From DATFVA01 sp963811905 (GTDB taxonomy: Bacteria > Bacteroidota > Ignavibacteria > Ignavibacteriales > Ignavibacteriaceae), in NCBI GenBank assembly GCA_963811905.1, contig CAWETK010000011.1, positions 248,001 to 312,000 of the forward strand: a stretch of 64,000 bases of DNA. Direction: 5' to 3'. A model generated the notes under the pieces. The model made no database searches, was not told where the DNA came from, and was given only the letters and a program-made list of their open reading frames with translations. Within the stretch, counting starts at the first letter, position 1, and each line of letters opens with the position of its first letter. Below, one piece after another: positions 45,191 to 54,681 of this stretch. Both the position numbers and the translations under genes were made by a program.

Positions 45191-46123
45191 ATGAATATTA
45201 CGGTTGAGAATTTAACCAAACAATACGGTTCTCAAAAAGCTATTGACTCAATTTCCTTTGATGTAAAACCGGGAGAGATCCTTGGTTTCCTCGGGCCTAA
45301 CGGGGCAGGCAAAACTACTACCATGAAAATCATTACCTGCTTTATGGCGCCCTCTGACGGCGACGTTAAGGTCGGCAATTTTTCTATCCACGACGACCAG
45401 GAGGAAATTAAAAAACAGATCGGCTACCTGCCTGAAAATAATCCTCTCTATTATGAAATGCCGGTGCTGGAGTATCTTGATTTTGTGGCGGAACTCCAGG
45501 GAGTTGAGAAAAGCAAAATAAGGAACCGCATTGTCGAGATGGTCCATCTCACCGGGTTAAATGAAGAAAAACATAAAAAAATAGGGGAACTTTCTAAAGG
45601 CTACAGACAGAGAGTGGGACTTGCACAGGCGATGATCCACGATCCTGAAGTCTTAATTCTTGATGAACCAACTACCGGACTTGATCCCAACCAGATAATT
45701 GAAATCAGGAAACTGATCCGTGAACTCGGCAGGGAGAAAACCGTTGTCCTTAGCACTCATATTCTTCCCGAGGTCGAGGCTACCTGCGACAGGATCCTTA
45801 TTATAAATAAAGGAAAAATTGTTGCCGACGGAACTCCCGATACTCTCCGTAAACAGGCGCAGGGAGAGGAAGTTCTGAAGGTTCAGATTGCTGATGCCGC
45901 AAACCGGGACGAACTGGTTTCATCCCTTCAGCATCTCGAATCTGTGGGTATGGTTGATCCTATTGCAGATGAGGCGGGAGGCTTCATCGTTCAGAGTAAA
46001 GGGGGAAAATCCTCACGAAGACCCATATTTCAGTTGTGTGTGCAGAAAAACTGGATACTTACTGAAATGACCCCGATTGAAACTAAACTTGAAGATATTT
46101 TCAGAGATTTAACAATAGAGTAA
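45191..46123 (+). CDS. gldA: Gliding-type ABC transporter ATPase GldA
   Basis: A 310-residue ATPase: Walker A GPNGAGKTT (35-43), Q-loop and signature LSKGYRQRVGLAQAM, Walker B VLILDEPTTGLD, H-loop STH. A C-terminal extension of about 85 residues follows, as in GldA. It starts a four-gene operon with GldF- and GldG-like proteins. In flavobacteria this ABC transporter aids gliding; Ignavibacteria role is not established. Confidence 0.85.
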   Translation: MNITVENLTKQYGSQKAIDSISFDVKPGEILGFLGPNGAGKTTTMKIITCFMAPSDGDVKVGNFSIHDDQEEIKKQIGYLPENNPLYYEMPVLEYLDFVAELQGVEKSKIRNRIVEMVHLTGLNEEKHKKIGELSKGYRQRVGLAQAMIHDPEVLILDEPTTGLDPNQIIEIRKLIRELGREKTVVLSTHILPEVEATCDRILIINKGKIVADGTPDTLRKQAQGEEVLKVQIADAANRDELVSSLQHLESVGMVDPIADEAGGFIVQSKGGKSSRRPIFQLCVQKNWILTEMTPIETKLEDIFRDLTIE

Positions 46124-46124
46124 A

Positions 46125-46850
46125 ATGACAAAAATCTGGACAATTGCAGCAAAAGAGCTGAGAACTTTTTTTGATTCGCTTACTGCATATATTCTTATAA
46201 TTGTATTCCTTGGATTGAGCGGATTCTTTACATGGCTTTTCGGCTCGGATATATTTTTTATAGGACAGGCAACTCTGCAGCCCTTTTTCTCGGTGGCGTT
46301 CTGGACCCTCTTCTTTTTTACACCCGCGCTGACGATGAGAATGATTGCAGAAGAAAATAAAACAGGAACGATAGAACTCCTGCTTACTAAAGCGGTGAGC
46401 GACTGGGAAGTGATTGTCGGGAAATTCCTGGCCTGCCTCCTGCTTATCGTCATCGCCCTGGCTTTGACACTCCCTTATTATATAAGTGTGTGGTCAATGG
46501 GTCCCGTTGATCACGGTGCGGTCTGGTGCGGCTATCTCGGACTGATCCTGATGAGCATGGCATATATAAGCATCGGACTATTTGCCAGCAGTATCTCAAA
46601 TAACCAGATAGTTGCATTCCTTCTTGCACTGTTCATAGGTGTTTTCTTCCTGATCATCTTCCAGGTGCTTGCAGGTGATTTTACGGGAACGATCGGTGAA
46701 ATTCTCGACTACCTTACTATCAATAACCACTTCGAATCTATTTCAAGAGGTGTTGTCGATTCAAGGGATATCATCTACTTCCTGAGTATTACATTTTTAG
46801 GACTCGTGCTTGCCGAAACTGCTTTATCAAAAAGGAATATTGTTGATTAA
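46125..46850 (+). CDS. gldF: ABC-2 type permease GldF-like
   Basis: A 241-residue membrane protein of six segments beginning TKIWTIAAKELRTFFDSLTAYI, the ABC-2 permease pattern of GldF. A two-base gap separates it from the ATPase gene and two bases from the GldG-like gene. It forms the membrane part with GldG and GldA. Confidence 0.8.
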   Translation: MTKIWTIAAKELRTFFDSLTAYILIIVFLGLSGFFTWLFGSDIFFIGQATLQPFFSVAFWTLFFFTPALTMRMIAEENKTGTIELLLTKAVSDWEVIVGKFLACLLLIVIALALTLPYYISVWSMGPVDHGAVWCGYLGLILMSMAYISIGLFASSISNNQIVAFLLALFIGVFFLIIFQVLAGDFTGTIGEILDYLTINNHFESISRGVVDSRDIIYFLSITFLGLVLAETALSKRNIVD

Positions 46851-46852
46851 TT

Positions 46853-48373
46853 ATGGTAACTAAACAAAAAATAATTACGTCGCTTCTCCTGCTGGCAGGA
46901 ATATTAATTGTATTAAATTTTCTTGCGTATAAATTCTTCGTCAGACTGGATTTCACTGAAGGCGGTCAGTATACTTTAAGTGATGCCACAAAAACTATTC
47001 TCAAATCGCTTGATGAACCGGTAACTGTAACTGCCTACTTTTCGGAGAATCTTCCTCCTGATGTTCAAAAGGTTAAAAGTGATTTCAAAGATATCCTTAC
47101 TGAATATAATAGTGTATCGGGCGGGAAAATTGCCTACCAGTTTATAAATCCGGGCGAGGACCAGCAGCTGGAAACAGAAGCTCAGCAGAGCGGGATCAGA
47201 CCCGTGGTTATAAATGTCCGCGAGCGTGACCAGATGAAACAGCAGAAGGCTTACCTTGGCGCAGTTCTTCAGTACGGCGAAAAGAAAGAGGTCATCCCGC
47301 TGATTCAGCCGGGCACGGCTATGGAATATGATCTGTCATCAAATATTAAAAAAATGACCCTTCAGCAAAAGACACAGGTCGGATTCCTGCAGGGCAACGG
47401 CGAACCAACGCTTCAGGCCGTTCCTCAGCTTGCGCAGCAGCTGTCGATTATGTATGATGTAAAACCGGTTACTTTGAATGATACTACAAATATTCCCGGC
47501 AATTTGAAAACTCTCGTTATAATTGCCCCCAAGGATACAATTCCTCCTTCAACTTTAAGTAAACTCGACGGCTTCCTTTCTAAAGGCGGAAGAATACTTG
47601 CCGCCCTTAACAGGGTGGACGGCGATCTTTCAAATGCCTCGGGGAAAAGTGTGAGTACAGGGCTGTCCGACTGGCTAAGTAAAAAAGGCGTTAAGGTTGA
47701 TGATGAATTTATAATAGACGTCAATAGCGGGAATGTTATGGTGAGACAGAACCAGGGAATGTTTATGATGAATACCCCGGTGAAATTTCCTTATCTCCCG
47801 ATAATTTCGAAGTTTGATAAACACCCTATCACTACAGGTATTGAACAGGTGATGATGCCGTTTGCAAGTCCTGTTACTGTTAATCCCCCGGATACTTCTC
47901 TTCATTATGTGAACCTTGCGTATACTTCGGATAAAACAGGACTGCAGAAGCCTCCTGTTTATTTCGATGTAATGAAGAACTGGACCAGGGCGGATTTTCC
48001 CAAATCATCACTGCCTGTTGCTGTCGCCCTCAGCGGGAATATAGACGGTGCAAATACCAAGATGGTTGTCTTCGGCGACGGAGATTTTGCTGTAAACGGC
48101 GAAGGCCAGGGCCAGCAGAAACTTCAGGCCGATAACGTTAACCTGATGTCGAATGCAATCGACTGGCTGTCAGACGACACCGGTCTAATTGCCCTGAGAA
48201 CAAAGGGCGTAACATCGCGTCCTCTTGATCCCGACATTGAAGAAGGTACAAAAACTCTTGTTAAATATTTAAACTTTCTGCTTCCGATTTTCCTGATAAT
48301 AATATACGGTGTGGTCCGCTACAGGGTCAGGAAAAACAAAAGGAATAAATGGATGAGTGAAAATTATGTTTAA
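46853..48373 (+). CDS. gldG: GldG-family ABC-associated protein
   Basis: A 506-residue protein with membrane helices near the N-terminus (about 9-28) and C-terminus (about 475-493). A large extracytoplasmic region between them has the GldG/ABC-type uncharacterised transport domain (KTILKSLDEPVTVTAYFSENLPPDVQ). Fits the GldG component of the Gld ABC transporter. Confidence 0.8.
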   Translation: MVTKQKIITSLLLLAGILIVLNFLAYKFFVRLDFTEGGQYTLSDATKTILKSLDEPVTVTAYFSENLPPDVQKVKSDFKDILTEYNSVSGGKIAYQFINPGEDQQLETEAQQSGIRPVVINVRERDQMKQQKAYLGAVLQYGEKKEVIPLIQPGTAMEYDLSSNIKKMTLQQKTQVGFLQGNGEPTLQAVPQLAQQLSIMYDVKPVTLNDTTNIPGNLKTLVIIAPKDTIPPSTLSKLDGFLSKGGRILAALNRVDGDLSNASGKSVSTGLSDWLSKKGVKVDDEFIIDVNSGNVMVRQNQGMFMMNTPVKFPYLPIISKFDKHPITTGIEQVMMPFASPVTVNPPDTSLHYVNLAYTSDKTGLQKPPVYFDVMKNWTRADFPKSSLPVAVALSGNIDGANTKMVVFGDGDFAVNGEGQGQQKLQADNVNLMSNAIDWLSDDTGLIALRTKGVTSRPLDPDIEEGTKTLVKYLNFLLPIFLIIIYGVVRYRVRKNKRNKWMSENYV

Positions 48374-49298
48374 TAAAGTCTCTAATAAATCTCTGATTAT
48401 TGTCTTAGGCGTTCTCCTCGTACTTGCAGCAGTTTATATAATTGTTGAATCCAGCCATGGCGAAAGATCGTTCAAGACCGATATCGTAAACATAGATACA
48501 GCAAAAGTAACTGCAATTTCTATTTTCCCGCGGGCAACAAACCATCAGGAAGTAAGGATATATAAAGAGGGCAATAAGGACTGGAAGGTAAAGCTCGATA
48601 ATAATCAGACTGCAAATGTTCCTTCAAATAGGGTCTCATCCCTACTTGGTATGCTCGTACAGGTTAAACCCACACGGGTTGCCGCACAGGACAAATCAAA
48701 ATGGCCTGAGTTCAAAGTCGATTCTGCCGGTACCCGCGTTGAGGTATATGAAGGGAATGACAGAACGCTTGATCTGATAGTAGGGAAGTTTTCATTCCAG
48801 CAGCCCAGGCAGATGAATAACTTTGTAAGGTTAAACGGCGAAGATGAAGTTTATGAAACCCAGGGTTTTCTTGATATGGCTTTCAATCAGAAGCCCGATA
48901 ACTTCCGGAATAACTCGCTGGTCAGCGATGATCCTGCGAACTGGAAAAAGATTACTTTTACTTATCCCGACAGTTCATTTGAACTTGTAAAAAATGATGA
49001 TCACTGGACAATAAACGGAGGCAGGACCGATTCGGCAAAAACAGCGACCTATCTGAGAACACTTGCACATACAAGCAGTACCTCGTTTGTTAATAATCCT
49101 TCAGATTCTGAATTGGGTAAGGCTAAATACACAGTGACTATAGAATCAACTTCTCTCGGCGGAGTTGTACTCGCAGCTTATGAAGGTTCTTCGGGAACGA
49201 TTATTACTTCCACAGAAAATGACGGTGCTTATTTTAACGGAAAACAGAATAACCTCTTTCAGAAGATATTCATCGGGAAAGATCATTTGCTGAAGTAA
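48366..49298 (+). CDS. DUF4340 protein of the Gld operon
   Basis: A 310-residue protein with one N-terminal membrane helix and DUF4340 repeats (IVNIDTAKVTAISIFPRATNHQEVRIYKEGNKDWKVKLDN). It overlaps the GldG stop by eight bases. ATG 48366 has GGATGAG at good spacing; GTG 48357 is also in frame. Such proteins commonly follow GldG in operons; function unknown, perhaps periplasmic. Confidence 0.8.
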   Translation: MFNKVSNKSLIIVLGVLLVLAAVYIIVESSHGERSFKTDIVNIDTAKVTAISIFPRATNHQEVRIYKEGNKDWKVKLDNNQTANVPSNRVSSLLGMLVQVKPTRVAAQDKSKWPEFKVDSAGTRVEVYEGNDRTLDLIVGKFSFQQPRQMNNFVRLNGEDEVYETQGFLDMAFNQKPDNFRNNSLVSDDPANWKKITFTYPDSSFELVKNDDHWTINGGRTDSAKTATYLRTLAHTSSTSFVNNPSDSELGKAKYTVTIESTSLGGVVLAAYEGSSGTIITSTENDGAYFNGKQNNLFQKIFIGKDHLLK

Positions 49299-49624
49299 TC
49301 TGAGGAAAATATTTCCTTACCGCTTAGTTTTATATATTGCACCAACGACGCCACTTAGTTGAACGTGCACGATGGCTGACCTGTCCCGACTCATCTACAG
49401 TAAATCAGTGTCGGGAGTGTCCCGCCCTTGCGATTTTAATATAAGGCGGGATGTTGAGTCCGGCAGCTGCCGGACGAAATCTTGAGTCCTCGAAATCCCG
49501 CTCATTTATTTCCTGCGCGGGACGTGCTCTGACGGATCTCGAGGCAACCGATGGCTTCGATGCTTTCAATGACCACCGAATGACTCCAGATACAAGTCTG
49601 TTTTATAGAGTTACTTAAACGATA
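49299..49624. other. Intergenic region holding structured repeat, copy B
   Basis: About 325 bases between convergent genes. It contains copy B (49373-49475), the 16-bp palindrome tccggcagctgccgga and a further GC-rich stretch. No coding frame. Confidence 0.5.
49373..49475. repeat. Structured dispersed repeat, copy B
   Basis: Shares blocks ggctgacctgtcccga, gtcgggagtgtcccgc, cttgcgatt and ggcggga...gttgagtccg with 44804-44900. Two hairpins are possible (tcccgac/gtcggga and tcccgcc/ggcggga). Confidence 0.7.
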
Positions 49625-51142
49625 CTACACCGGGAACAGAAGCCTGAACCTGCTTCCCTTTCCCGGAGCGCTTGAGAGTACGATCTTTCCTTTGTGTGCA
49701 TCCACAATCTGCTTTACCAGGGAGAGTCCCAGTCCGGTTCCTTTAGTATTATGAATGTGTCCTGTTGAAACCCGGAAGAATTTCTCGAATATCTTTTTCT
49801 GATCCGCCTCCTGTATGCCTATCCCCTTATCCTCAACCTCTATGAAGACATAACCATTTTCTTTGCCCGTTCTCAGAACCACACTCTTATTCTCATCGCT
49901 GTATTTAACCGCATTATCTATGAGATTTATGATTGCTTCTGAAACTGCATCCTTGTCAAGATAAACCTCCGGTAAGTTCTCATCTTTGCAGAACTCAAAT
50001 TCAAAATTATTATTCTGAAGATGAAAACTATATGTGCTGAATACATTTTCTGCGGTGCTGTTCAGATCCGCAATCTCGAAATGAAATGACCTTTTGCCGG
50101 CTTCCATCTTCGAGAAATTAAGCACCTTGTTTACTATGCTGCTTAACCTGTTTGTTTCGGAGTGGATGATCGAATAATATTCATTTTTCTTCTCTTCTGT
50201 TTTTACTCTGCCCAGCTGCAGGGTCTCGGCAAAAAGACTTATCAGCGACAGCGGCGTCCTGAGTTCGTGCGAAACATTTGATACAAAATCTGCTTTTATC
50301 TGCGCCAGCTGTATTTCCTTCTTCAGATTTCTGAATACCAGCCAGATGCCGAGAACGATCAGCACACTTATTCCGCCGATGAGGATAAGGTTTTGATAGG
50401 TCCGGGCTTTAACAAGGTCATCGATAGTCTTCCCCTTAAGTGTTATACCGAGACTGTAATGCGGGAGCAGCCATAAGGGTTTCTTCTGCCGGATATCCGC
50501 AGTGTTTATCCGGTCGGTGGAAAGAACAATATTATTGCCGGATGGTCTGTACACTGCAAGGATAAATTCATTTCCGGCAATGCTTTTCATTTTTGAATCG
50601 AGGAGCTGATTTATAAATGATGCAGAATTGAATACCACGCAGCCGACTGAATTATCGTCCAGCAGGAAAACCACTGCAGTACTGTCCGATGAGACATCTA
50701 CAGGTTCAAGCTTAAGATATCCGCTTTTTTTATATGTATACAGTCTGTTTATTACAGCTGTATTTGCTCTCAGGATCTCTGCTGCAGACCCTCTCTCTTT
50801 TTCATATTCCCCCTCCCGGGCAAACACTCTGAGATTTTCTCCGTTTACGCTGTCGGCAGTAAACACATAACTTACGGTTTTGTTAGCATTCAGAAAGGAA
50901 GCGATCGATTCATCATTTTTTTCCGGTACTGAATTGTTGATCTTGTTTCTCCAGCTGCTCACCAGGTCCTCAGAATACTGGTTCACCGAAAACAATATCG
51001 CATCGAGCTGATTGGAATAGATCTGGTCAAGCACCTTTTCGCTGCTGTTCAGAGAGCTTATTTCATATACAGTAAAGAAGAGAATGGGTATAAATATTAC
51101 CGCGATCAGTATAGTGACGATCTTGAAAAGGGGACTTTTCAT
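49625..51142 (-). CDS. Orphan sensor histidine kinase
   Basis: A 505-residue kinase: membrane helix about 6-26, a 220-residue extracytoplasmic sensor region, second helix about 250-270, then HisKA with SHELRTPLSL (His292) and the ATPase domain with N (NLIDNAVKYSDE), G1 (DKGIGI) and G2 (GTGLGLSLVKQI) boxes. It follows the FKBP-TPR gene by three bases. No response regulator is adjacent. Confidence 0.9.
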   Translation of the reverse strand: MKSPLFKIVTILIAVIFIPILFFTVYEISSLNSSEKVLDQIYSNQLDAILFSVNQYSEDLVSSWRNKINNSVPEKNDESIASFLNANKTVSYVFTADSVNGENLRVFAREGEYEKERGSAAEILRANTAVINRLYTYKKSGYLKLEPVDVSSDSTAVVFLLDDNSVGCVVFNSASFINQLLDSKMKSIAGNEFILAVYRPSGNNIVLSTDRINTADIRQKKPLWLLPHYSLGITLKGKTIDDLVKARTYQNLILIGGISVLIVLGIWLVFRNLKKEIQLAQIKADFVSNVSHELRTPLSLISLFAETLQLGRVKTEEKKNEYYSIIHSETNRLSSIVNKVLNFSKMEAGKRSFHFEIADLNSTAENVFSTYSFHLQNNNFEFEFCKDENLPEVYLDKDAVSEAIINLIDNAVKYSDENKSVVLRTGKENGYVFIEVEDKGIGIQEADQKKIFEKFFRVSTGHIHNTKGTGLGLSLVKQIVDAHKGKIVLSSAPGKGSRFRLLFPV

Positions 51143-51145
51143 TTA

Positions 51146-51916
51146 CTATTTGCTCTTCAGCTTTTTAAGCATTTCTACTGCATTCTCATTATCGGGGTTT
51201 AACTCAAGCGACTTCTGATAATTCTCAATTGCCAGCTGTACATTTCCATTTGCTATGTACCCTTCACCCAGACTGTCATAAACATTTGCTGATTCCGGGT
51301 AAACTTCAACGTTAAGTTTGAATATCTCTATAGCTTCTTTGATCATCTGGTTTCTGAGAAGGAGATATCCAAGTGTATTTAACTGCGGTTCCCTGAAATC
51401 GTATTGCTCAGGCATGGTATTCTTAAGATAATGATATTGACTTATTGCCGAATCAATCCCGCTTTCAAAAATAGTAACCAGCAGGGTATCTCCCAGAGCC
51501 AGTTTAGGCTCTGAAACTCCGAGCAGCTGAACATCAAAAATAAGTGTAGCATTGGGCGGAATAACAGTGCCCGCTCCTCTTTCACCGTATCCCAGCTGCG
51601 GGGGAATGATAAATCTGAATTTGTCACCCACGCGCATCAATGCAACCCCTTCTTCCCATCCCTTTATCACCTTATCTTCGCCTATAGTAAAAGAGAGGGG
51701 CTGATTTCTTTTAACGGAAGAATCAAACTCTTTTCCATTAGTTAAATAACCAGTATAATGAACCGTTGCTTCCTTCCCGGGTTCAGCTTTTATGCCGTCT
51801 CCTTGTTCAATTATTATATATTTCAGTCCCGAATCTGTTGTTACTGTATCTTTATCCTGGGCTGTGATTATCACTGAAAACAGTCCGACTATCATAAAAA
51901 AGAGATATATTTTCAT
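51146..51916 (-). CDS. Exported FKBP-type peptidyl-prolyl isomerase with TPR
   Basis: A 256-residue protein with a signal peptide (to about 19), an FKBP domain (GKEATVHYTGYLTNGKEFDSSVKRNQPLSFTIGEDKVIKGWEEG) and C-terminal TPR repeats (AKANVQLAIENYQKSLELNPDNENAVEML-like). It probably folds envelope proteins and, by TPR, may contact the kinase encoded three bases downstream. Confidence 0.85.
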   Translation of the reverse strand: MKIYLFFMIVGLFSVIITAQDKDTVTTDSGLKYIIIEQGDGIKAEPGKEATVHYTGYLTNGKEFDSSVKRNQPLSFTIGEDKVIKGWEEGVALMRVGDKFRFIIPPQLGYGERGAGTVIPPNATLIFDVQLLGVSEPKLALGDTLLVTIFESGIDSAISQYHYLKNTMPEQYDFREPQLNTLGYLLLRNQMIKEAIEIFKLNVEVYPESANVYDSLGEGYIANGNVQLAIENYQKSLELNPDNENAVEMLKKLKSK

Positions 51917-52034
51917 TTTTATCCTTATTTTCTTTGCGAAAAACGAATTACTTCAGAAAAATAATTGAATTGAATGCCCTGAAAAATAGTGAAATTTTTA
52001 CAGAGGCATAGATAAATATCTGAGAAAATTATAA

Positions 52035-54407
52035 TTGGATACAGTTAAAGCATTTATATTGACCGGTGAGTGGCAGGACATTCATGGCAAGAATGTTCTC
52101 AAATTTATGGGGGTGACGGAGAATCCCCGTCCGGTGGAAGTTCTTATAACCAATGTACGGCCTGTTTTCTTTATACGAAGATCGGATGCTGATACCGGAA
52201 TAAAAGCTCCTCATAAAAGAAAATCTGTTAAGCTTAAAAACTTTGCCGGAGAGGATGTGGATGCTGTCTACTTCAATAGTGAGAGAGACCTGAGGACAGC
52301 AGCAGAAGAACTGGATAAAAACGGGATAAAAAATTATGAGGCTGATGTTGATCCGGTAAGAAGATACCTGATGGAACGGTTTCTAAATGCACAGATTAAA
52401 ATTACGGGGAACGCCTCTTATGAAGGCAAACTCACCAGGTTCACAAATCCCAAAATAGAAGCGTGTGAATTTACTCCCGATCTTAAAGTCGCTTCGATAG
52501 ATATTGAAACAGGATCCGGCAACACGGTGCTCTATTCGATAGCAGTAAACCTTACTACCGTAAAGCGAAACGCTGTTTCGCTTCCCGATTCTGTAAAGGG
52601 TAACGCCGGTTTGAGCGAAACGGCGTTTCGCTCTACAGAAGGGCAAAAAGTCTTTATACTCGGAGAAGGCAAGGATGATGAAACCGTTACCTTTTATCCG
52701 GATGAAAAAATATTACTGCAGTCCTTTATCTCCTGGTTTAAAGAGAAAGATCCTGATTTAATAATCGGCTGGCACGTAATCGGATTTGATCTGATGTTCC
52801 TCGAAGCAAAATGCAATGAACTCTACATTCCGTTTGAAATAGCACGGCGTAATGGAAGAGTGTCGCTGCGAAGCCGCAAAGGCGGAGGATATTTTGCAAC
52901 GGTATACGGAAGAGTGGTTATTGACGGACCGCAGTCGCTGCGTTCTTCATTTTTTACATTCGAGGATTATAAGCTTGAGACAGTTGCACAGGAGCTGCTG
53001 AAGGAAGGGAAAACAATTACACCCGATGAAAATAAAGTAGCAGAGATAGAAAGACTGTTCGCCGAAGATAAAAAGAAACTTGCAGAATATAATCTTCAGG
53101 ATGCCGTACTTGTTACGGAAATCTTTAAGAAATCCGGTTTGATAGAATTATCAATCAGACGGTCGCAGCTTTCGGGTTTACTGATGGATCAGCTTGGAAT
53201 GATGACAGCAGCCTTTGATCACTTTTTCCTTCCAAGACTGCACCGCAGAGGATATGTTGCACCGAATATAAAAGATCTCGAACTCTCGGAACACGCTGCC
53301 GGTGGATACGTATTTGATCCTAAACCGGGAATTTATAATAATGTAATCGTACTGGATTTCAGGAGCCTGTATCCGTCAATTATCCAGACATTCAAAATAG
53401 ATCCTTTGTCGAGACTTCTTTCCGGTACAAATACTTTAAGGACTCCTGCCGGCTATAAGTTCTCTGATTCAGAACACTTTCTCCCGGAATTTATTACACA
53501 GCTGATAGAACAAAGGACCAAAGCCAAAAAGAAAAAAGATAAACAGCTTTCACAGGCAATTAAGATACTGATGAACAGCTTCTACGGGGTAATGGGTTCC
53601 TACGGATGCAGATTCTATCATCCGGATCTTCCTTCTGCCATAACGGGAACGGGGCAATGGCTTCTTCTCAGGAGCAGGGAGTATCTTGAACAGAAAGGCT
53701 ACAGCGTTGTTTACGGCGATACCGATTCCCTTTTTGTGAAGCTGCCTGAAAATATGAAGAACTTTACAGCACAGGACGGCGAAAAGTTAGTCGGCGACCT
53801 GAACCTTTACTGGGAAAAAAGATTGCATGATGAATATAATGTTGAATCGTTTCTTGAAATAGAATATGAAAAATATTATAGAAAATTTATTATCACTCCG
53901 GCAAGAGGAGGCGAGGCGGGAGCCAAAAAAAGATATGCCGGTCTGCTTAAAACAGAAGGTGGGGAGAAGCTGGAGTTTGTGGGTCTGGAATTTGTCAGGA
54001 GCGATTGGACAAGACTGGCAAAAGAATTCCAGGTTGAGCTTTATGAACGTATATTCTATGAGAAAGAGATCAGGAGCTGGATTAAAGAAGTCGTTAAAAA
54101 AGTGAGTACCGGTGAGTTGGATGATAAACTGGTATACAGGAAAAGACTCAGGAAGGATATTGCTGATTACACAAAGAATATTCCCCAGCATGTACGTGCT
54201 GCAAGGTTGATTGACCAGAACAGCGGCACAATTTACTATGTGATTACCAAACGCGGTCCCGTACCGGTTGAACTGAAACATAATGATATCGACTACCAGC
54301 ATTATATAGATAAGCAGATAAAACCCCTGGCGGATTCGGTACTAAGTCTGATGGGAGAATCCTTTGATTCTATAGTAAAAACAGGGCAGTTGAGTTTTTT
54401 CGATTAA
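52035..54407 (+). CDS. polB: Family B DNA polymerase (Pol II type) with in-frame repeat insert
   Basis: A 790-residue polymerase. Exonuclease motifs Exo I SIDIETG, Exo II GWHVIGFD and Exo III YNLQDAVLV, and polymerase motifs A DFRSLYPSI, B KILMNSFYG and C YGDTDSLF, are intact, so it should be active in DNA repair or bypass. The start is TTG 52035 without a clear Shine-Dalgarno. Between Exo I and Exo II, residues about 176-201 (KRNAVSLPDSVKGNAGL...ETAFRST) are encoded by a 77-bp GTAAAGCG element that is palindromic, translated in frame and absent from the usual family alignment. Confidence 0.9.
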   Translation: MDTVKAFILTGEWQDIHGKNVLKFMGVTENPRPVEVLITNVRPVFFIRRSDADTGIKAPHKRKSVKLKNFAGEDVDAVYFNSERDLRTAAEELDKNGIKNYEADVDPVRRYLMERFLNAQIKITGNASYEGKLTRFTNPKIEACEFTPDLKVASIDIETGSGNTVLYSIAVNLTTVKRNAVSLPDSVKGNAGLSETAFRSTEGQKVFILGEGKDDETVTFYPDEKILLQSFISWFKEKDPDLIIGWHVIGFDLMFLEAKCNELYIPFEIARRNGRVSLRSRKGGGYFATVYGRVVIDGPQSLRSSFFTFEDYKLETVAQELLKEGKTITPDENKVAEIERLFAEDKKKLAEYNLQDAVLVTEIFKKSGLIELSIRRSQLSGLLMDQLGMMTAAFDHFFLPRLHRRGYVAPNIKDLELSEHAAGGYVFDPKPGIYNNVIVLDFRSLYPSIIQTFKIDPLSRLLSGTNTLRTPAGYKFSDSEHFLPEFITQLIEQRTKAKKKKDKQLSQAIKILMNSFYGVMGSYGCRFYHPDLPSAITGTGQWLLLRSREYLEQKGYSVVYGDTDSLFVKLPENMKNFTAQDGEKLVGDLNLYWEKRLHDEYNVESFLEIEYEKYYRKFIITPARGGEAGAKKRYAGLLKTEGGEKLEFVGLEFVRSDWTRLAKEFQVELYERIFYEKEIRSWIKEVVKKVSTGELDDKLVYRKRLRKDIADYTKNIPQHVRAARLIDQNSGTIYYVITKRGPVPVELKHNDIDYQHYIDKQIKPLADSVLSLMGESFDSIVKTGQLSFFD
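52560..52636. repeat. GTAAAGCG element, 77-bp copy inside polB
   Basis: Begins gtaaagcgaaac and ends gtttcgctctac, inverted 11 of 12. Contains aagcgaaac-gct-gtttcgctt (52563-52583) and gagcgaaac-ggc-gtttcgctc (52613-52633). Translated as about 26 residues. Confidence 0.8.
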
Positions 54408-54441
54408 ATTCTTATTATCAGGCAAACAATTTGGAGGGCAT

Positions 54442-54540
54442 TTGAGAAAAAGGGCAATTATTTATCTCCGGGATGATTCCAGTCACTTTGATGAAACTTT
54501 TCAGCCGTTAACAGCGTCTATTAAGACAGAATCCTTATAG
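54442..54540 (+). CDS. Possible 32-aa ORF after polB
   Basis: TTG-started frame of 32 codons with GGAGGG five bases upstream, 34 bases after the polB stop. The product is LRKRAIIYLRDDSSHFDETFQ...; no family recognised. It may be a small protein or a leader; the strong ribosome site is the main evidence. Confidence 0.3.
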   Translation: MRKRAIIYLRDDSSHFDETFQPLTASIKTESL

Positions 54541-54681
54541 AAGGACGAATTTTTAACTTATTTATTGCAGAAATATTACTTATATTGTATAGTTATATTT
54601 AGATGGAATTTCTGAACCGAATTCATTGTTCTTTTATCTAATGTAATAATCCATAAACCAATTTATTAGGAGTTGATAAAA

